This document shows, piece after piece, positions 9,663 to 14,018 of a stretch of 14,018 bases of DNA. The first letter of the stretch is position 1, and the number at the start of each line of letters is the position of its first letter. The notes below the pieces were generated by a model, which was given only the letters and a program-made list of their open reading frames with translations, was not told where the DNA came from and did not search any database. The stretch comes from Cyclostephanos tholiformis (lineage: Eukaryota > Bacillariophyta > Thalassiosirophyceae > Thalassiosirales > Thalassiosiraceae), in contig JALLPB010000633.1 in NCBI GenBank assembly GCA_036939975.1, positions 1 to 14,018 on the forward strand. Direction: 5' to 3'. The translations under genes were made by a program, and so were the position numbers.

Positions 9663-10490
9663 TCCATTGCTGTTGCTGCCACTGGTGGTAGTCAGAGAAA
9701 CCAACAACCAACTGAAGTGAGAGGACACGGTCGTGGAGATGATCAAGCAAGGGAGATGAGGCTGGTGGGCAGGGTAACGGGGGAGGGGGAGGGAGCATGG
9801 TGACATTGCGCTCGGTCAACCCATCATACAACAATCAACTTGATGGCAACCAAGAGAAAGAGGAGGGAAGGAGAAGAGGGGAGATGATGGTGGAGGAGAG
9901 TGGGACAAAAGGGCAATTGTGAGCAAGAGAGGGAGAAGACGGTGGGGAGGAAGTTGAGGAGGGGGTTGGGGGAAGATGGGCAGAATGGAGTGCAATGGGG
10001 GAGATATGACAATGATGCAATGATGTTTGAAAAGAGACAATCAACTGACTATGATGTGAGATGCAAGGGTGAATACAGGGGCTAGTGTGGGGGCTGAAGG
10101 GATAAGGGGACAACAGTGAGGTAGGGGGGGGGGCGGAGAAGCACAACTGATGACAAAATTATTACCCACCTCCCCTAAAAAGATAACAATCAACTGACAA
10201 AGGATGCGACCAGAAATCGAGGGAGAAGTGTGTGAGATGAGGGGAGAGGAGAGAGGGGGAAGATATAGCAAGGTGGGGGGTACAATCGGGATTGGGAGGA
10301 TGCGGCAGGTGAGCAAGGGAGATGAGAGGCAAGGGGAAGATGGAGGGGGAGGGATCATCACTCAACAATCAAATAATATGAAGGGGAAAGGGGGGGGGAG
10401 ATGAGATAATGACAACTGCAGTTGGAGGGGAGGAAGAAAACAAGAAGGTGTGGGAATAGGAATAGGAGTAAGCAGCAGAGGAGTTGTGGG

Positions 10491-10533
10491 AGGAGGAGCG
10501 GAGGAGGAGGAGGAGGAGGAGGAGGAGGAAGGA
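10491..10533 (+). repeat. GGA trinucleotide microsatellite
   Basis: (GGA)n run with one GCG interruption near 10498-10500, marking the right edge of the purine-rich array. The sequence changes abruptly to ordinary A+T-rich DNA by about 10545. Confidence 0.9.
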
Positions 10534-10545
10534 TGGGTAGGATTT

Positions 10546-11222
10546 GCCTTTTATTTTCATTTTAAGTCGAATTCCACTGTAGACCATACTGAATTCCTAC
10601 ATTAAATTTTTGTTCCCGCCATTTCTAAACCCCCTCTCCCTTCACCATGATGTCCACCGCTCTGCCACAGCCCTAATGGCCCATGTAGAGATGAAATCAT
10701 GCCCCAATACTTAAGGGGCTTCTTCCACACATGCATGAGAACATCTCCTATGATTTTTATGCTTCACATACATTTGGTGAGGAAATTATCATATAATAAT
10801 AGCATGTAAAAACACTAGATAATCTGTTTCAATACCCATGTCTGCATTGGTACATCCATTGTGTGCAATACCTGATTATGGATCTGTAAGTTCATCTTTC
10901 GTTATTGTTCTGCCTATGCGAAATTAGAGTCAATACTTTGGCAACAAAATTAAACCATAAAGTAAATTATTGACATGATTGACATTGTTACTTGAAGAAC
11001 CTATCAGCTACTAATTGTTTCTGAAACTAGATACTAGTTTGTTAGCAGAAGATAATTATTGTTCATACCAACTATGGCATTGACACACACATGATCTTGT
11101 ATTTGTGCTTGCAATGAGAAAAAATACAATGATGGATTAAGCATTGTTGAACAGCAGATAATCACCAGAATGTAGAGGTAGTGACACCCCAAATGTGGGA
11201 AACCAAAACAATGATATTGTCA
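10546..11222. other. Unassigned A+T-rich DNA
   Basis: Lies between the purine-rich array and the minus-strand coding relic. No open frame, repeat or RNA signature is supported. It would be the 3' flank of the relic if that were once a gene, but I see no clear 3' UTR or terminator signal. Confidence 0.5.
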
Positions 11223-11340
11223 TTAAGGCCCTTTCAGGAAAACCTGAGAAATGCTCATTGTAAAATATTTGTCAGTATGACATCGAAGGAAGACAATTGT
11301 ATCAAATGCAATTCTGCCATAAGATTTGGTGTGGGTTGAG
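11223..11340 (-). pseudogene. Possible frame-shifted tail of the coding relic
   Basis: Beyond about 11340 the main frame reaches its stop at 11302-11304, while another minus frame (highest coordinate leaving remainder 2 on division by 3) stays open to 11223. It reads KSYGRIAFDTIVFLRC and continues with FTMSISQVFLKGP. The end of the main frame overlaps it, and a small indel near 11330-11350 would join them. Protein-like composition is the only support. Confidence 0.3.
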
Positions 11341-12639
11341 TTTGGGGTAGTTCTTGAATGGAACAACATTCCTCTTGTGATGGAGGTGACTGATGACTTG
11401 GTGATCAGCAATAGTCTTGAAGCACTCTTTGGTCCACCTCAATAGTAGACAAAGTAATGACTCCCAATGATGACTTGGGAGTTTCTCCATAAAGGATGGA
11501 TGATCATGTACCTTCTGGCTATTCCATGACACCTGAAGTCCAACACATGCATACCTTACTTTTTTGTTGCAGTCAGTGAAGACAAGCTTCTTTTTACTGT
11601 GAAAAAGAAGTTGTCGGAGATTCCCACATGCTTGGAGTGCATTGAAGATATTCAGCAATCCACAGTAACTGATGATGCCAAGAGATATTTTTTGTGGTAG
11701 GCAAACAAATGGAGGACAACCATCAATATGGGGAAAGGTCAGGCCAATGTCCCTGCTAATGTCATCTTGAATGTAAAGCTCAACAACAGAAACATGATGA
11801 TATCTCCATTTGATGCTCTTGAATGGAGTTGTTGGGGGACACACAGAACTGCCACCATCAAAGACAACAATGTTGTGTTTGATGTCCTTTGTGAATAAAA
11901 TTTTCTGATCAGATGGGAGGACAAGTTTTCTAAGGAGACATTGTTGTTTTTGGAGCTTGTTTTTAGCTCAGCAGAAACAATGGAAATGAACCACACTTGA
12001 CACTTCATCCTTTGTGTGGGCAATGGCAGCACACTGTGTGCACTGAGAACAGTTGCTATTCCTCTGAGAATAGAGATGGAACTTAGAACAAGTGGTAATG
12101 CTGTACCTCCATACAATGCAAGTGGTTGTAGTAAAGTCTGATCACTTGTAATTCTTCTAGGGACAATGTGGCAGCCAGACCCCTTTGATCCAATATTATG
12201 AATGGAGGGGGGGGTAGTGATCACTGTTGCTATATCTTATAAAACTCAACCCAGGATCAGCAACTACAATTCAACTCGTACTAGTGCTGATATCAACAAT
12301 AGCAGCAACTTGAAGATCCGCTTCATTAGAAACAACTTGAGGGAAATTATTGTTAATGGAAACTTGAGGGTGAAGTTCATTTTGTCATCCTTGCTCTGAT
12401 AAGAGACAGAATAAAATAATGAAGAATATATTCAACTTAAATTTCATTTGATGAAGGAAAAAAATTGATTGACTCACCTGACAATGTAATGAAGAAGCAA
12501 GACAGATGCATCTTGCAGCATCTTATGCATTGGCAGTGTTCTGGATACTCAAATGTTCATTGTCAGTGACTGTAAGAGCATGCTGCACAATATTTTTGGG
12601 ATAATTTAGAGTGCAATTGCAGTGGGTATTGCCGTCGGA
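11302..12639 (-). pseudogene. Decayed coding relic of unrecognised family
   Basis: One minus-strand frame (codons whose highest coordinate is a multiple of 3) looks like former coding sequence from about 12639 down to a TGA at 11302-11304. From 11967 to 11305 it runs 221-222 codons without a stop. Further upstream it is broken by seven stops: TAA 12523-12525, TGA 12385-12387, TGA 12271-12273, TAA 12196-12198, TAG 12157-12159, TGA 12142-12144 and TGA 11968-11970. All could derive from CAA, CAG or CGA by C-to-T change. Between the stops the peptide is of mixed, protein-like composition. A Cys/His cluster sits at 12051-11971 (C-x2-C-x2-C, then H-x-H-C-x-C). Later blocks include VFDGGSS, CGLLNIFNALQACGN, DHPSFMEKLP and CFKTIADHQVISHLHH. 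I do not recognise the family; a transposon-derived or lineage-specific protein is possible. There is no credible start codon. After 11341 the reading probably shifts frame. Confidence 0.6.
12394..12477 (-). other. Candidate 84-bp intron in the coding relic
   Basis: On the minus strand the exon-like text ends ...TTGTCAG and is followed by GTGAGTCAATC, an excellent 5' splice-site match. The stretch ends with a pyrimidine-rich TTCTGTCTCTTATCAGAG. Using the second AG gives 84 bp and keeps the frame; using the first gives 82 bp and breaks it. The inside is T-rich and translates to a Phe/Ile/Leu-rich peptide unlike its neighbours. It has no in-frame stop, so read-through cannot be excluded. Confidence 0.45.
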
Positions 12640-13384
12640 TCAATCAGGGAGGCGGCAGGAGTGGGGGAGCAATGATGATCATAAATAGGGGGTCCACAAG
12701 AAAAATGCCATTTTTCAAATAGCCGCTGGACCATTTCTGAGTATCCCAATTCACTCAAAAAGATGTCAATATGATCTCTATAAAGTTTCATTGAAAAAAA
12801 GACCCCTTCCTTACCTATAAACCCCCCAAAGTCAGCATTTTTTGGCAGTAGTGACTGACTAGTGACTGACACCGTACTAGTTATTGTACCAACAAAACGC
12901 ATTTACTGGAGGCTGCCAACCCCCATTGACTGTATCCTACATTCATAGTGGCTGCATACAAAGTGTTTTAGCACCTTGATGGGCCCAGGGGGCGCTAGTA
13001 ATAGCTATATTTTTCAACAGGCACCCCACGGAGCATTGTTGCAGTCAGATTTAGCATGGTGTGGTCAAACAAGAAAATAATTATTCCTATGTCATTTCTA
13101 CAGGTAAAAAAGAAATCTCAAGATGTCCCATTCATATACTACAATGTGGTCCAACATAGAAATTTAAACATAATCTTTTGGTCCTATTGGATTTTTGACA
13201 ATCCAACAATCAAAAAAGGTAATGTGGTCAAGTGCTGGATACTTTTCCTGTTAGAAAAAATATCCAAAAGCCAATGATATTATCATCGGGGCACAGGCCA
13301 TTGAGCTTATCGATGTTGACACTTGTGCATTGTGATGTGTGTTATAGCAATGTAAATGCCAGCAAAAGCTAGCAAAAAATGAAC
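12640..13384. other. Unassigned DNA, no gene supported
   Basis: A 98-codon minus-strand frame (12902-12606) is in a different frame from the coding relic and has no motif. It could be an eroded upstream part of the same relic, but nothing links the two. The plus frame at 13056-13277 is A/T-driven. A hairpin TTTTTGA / TCAAAAA lies near 13193-13215. TGTGGTC(C)AA occurs three times (13060, 13145, 13223) without a clear unit. Confidence 0.45.
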
Positions 13385-13530
13385 GAACCGACCATGGCAT
13401 CTGCCATTGTCCTATGGCTGCCATGATGCCTCATGCCCCAATCCCAGTGCCACCACATATGACAATCAATTAACATATTAAATGATAAGACTGTGTTGTT
13501 AAAATAAGGATTTATCATTATTAACCTATT
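13385..13530 (+). repeat. Dispersed repeat unit, copy A
   Basis: Shares with copy B (13813-13945) an ordered set of blocks: ACCATGG, GCCATTGTCCTATGGC, TGCCCCA-TCCCAG, ACAATCAAYTAA and TTAAAA, then an A/T-rich tail. The offset is 428 bp at ACCATGG and 420 bp at ACAATCAA, so the copies have drifted by small indels. GCCATTGTCCTATGGC can form a 5-bp stem. The ACAATCAA core at 13462-13469 matches the box of the purine-rich array. Confidence 0.7.
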
Positions 13531-13812
13531 AAATAGAACAATCTTTTAACAATGCATCGATGGGAGTTGTTGGTTGTTTTTCTTTTTTCTACATAGGAAT
13601 ATGTAGGATCAGTACTGGAAAACTGGCAATGATATCCAGTGAGGTGAGGAGGAGCATCATAGCATCATTGTTGGGATCTGAGCCATCTTGCTTGGCCCCC
13701 ACCATGCCGAATTGATCATTGAGCCACATCCTCCTAGACAAGATATCATGTAGGCACAATGTGTGGTGGTGGCAGTGACAAAGAGATTATTCCACAGTGC
13801 AGATTGTCACAT

Positions 13813-13945
13813 CAATCAACCATGGTGAATGCCATTGTCCTATGGCACCACGGTGCCCCACTCCCAGCAATAATGCATACAACAATCAACTAATCTATTA
13901 TGTGATGGGTATTAGATGTTAAAACTAGAATATATTATTGCTATA
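13813..13945 (+). repeat. Dispersed repeat unit, copy B
   Basis: Second copy, with ACCATGG at 13819-13825, GCCATTGTCCTATGGC at 13831-13846 and ACAATCAACTAAT at 13882-13894. The words GCCATTGTCC appear again near 14000 at the window edge, suggesting that a further unit may continue beyond it. Confidence 0.7.
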
Positions 13946-14018
13946 ACGTCCATGGAATTTTTCGACGCCAAGTGTCTACTTGGATGGTTTGGAGAGGAGC
14001 CATTGTCCGATGCAAACA

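Larger units (their letters stand above)
9490..10545 (+). repeat. Purine-rich degenerate array with ACAATCAACTGACA box
   Basis: About 1 kb that is overwhelmingly G and A on the plus strand (GGGAGG, GAGATGAGG and similar). A box ACAATCAACTGACA, or a close variant, recurs at 9507-9520, 9831-9843, 10037-10049, 10186-10199 and 10365-10376, giving units of about 324, 206, 149 and 179 bp. Several copies are preceded by a shared CATAYAA-like leader. Between boxes the sequence is low-complexity G/A with little exact repetition, so this is an eroded satellite or minisatellite, not a clean tandem array. Embedded microsatellites are listed separately. Ser/Pro/His-rich open frames on the minus strand are by-products of the C/T bias and are not called. 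Confidence 0.7.

Noticed and set aside
9471..10368. Minus-strand frames rich in Ser, Pro and His (for example 9806-9471 and 10361-10041)
   Set aside because: They are the C/T complement of the purine-rich array and its GAT/GGA microsatellites; low-complexity composition explains the lack of stops.
12606..12902. 98-codon minus-strand frame as first exon of the coding relic
   Set aside because: It is in another frame, ends in TAA before the relic's text begins to look coding, and no splice pair joins the two convincingly.
13060..13231. Three copies of TGTGGTC(C)AA
   Set aside because: Spacing is unequal (about 85 and 78 bp) and no longer unit is shared.

Overview
The window looks like a repeat-rich, gene-poor stretch of a eukaryotic nuclear genome. 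It is A+T-rich by eye, has no run of long adjacent ORFs and no operon-like spacing, and it is filled with mobile-element structures in several stages of decay. A plant or streptophyte host is my best guess. The reasons are the TIR of the left-hand element, which resembles plant mariner/Stowaway ends (CTCYGTCC with TA flanks), and the many C-to-T / G-to-A changes, which suggest heavy cytosine methylation. This is inference; a non-plant host is not excluded. No intact host gene, rRNA, tRNA or CRISPR array can be supported.

Layout. 1-323: nothing recognisable. 326-2077: a mariner/Stowaway-like DNA element with perfect 20-bp terminal inverted repeats and flanking TA; it appears to carry a smaller Tourist-like element (543-1025) and shows no transposase. 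2080-3094: unassigned DNA with one strong hairpin. 3095-8994: a complete LTR retroelement with two ~380-bp LTRs (3100-3481 and 8615-8989) and a perfect 5-bp target duplication AAATG. Its 5.1-kb interior has no recognisable gag or pol, so it is a large non-autonomous (LARD-type) or fully decayed element. 9000-9490: unassigned. 9490-10545: a strongly G/A-biased degenerate array in which a short box, ACAATCAACTGACA, recurs every 150-325 bp. 11223-12640, minus strand: a decayed protein-coding relic that I cannot name; it has a 222-codon uninterrupted run, upstream stops that could all come from C-to-T change, a Cys/His cluster and a possible small intron. 13385-14018: two degenerate copies, about 428 bp apart, of a ~150-bp repeat that contains the same ACAATCAA box.

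The parts do not form a pathway. The likeliest story is repeated insertion of mobile elements into a methylated region, followed by deamination. The most interesting items are the unrecognised minus-strand coding relic, the box shared by two otherwise different repeat arrays, and the well-bounded but apparently non-coding LTR element.
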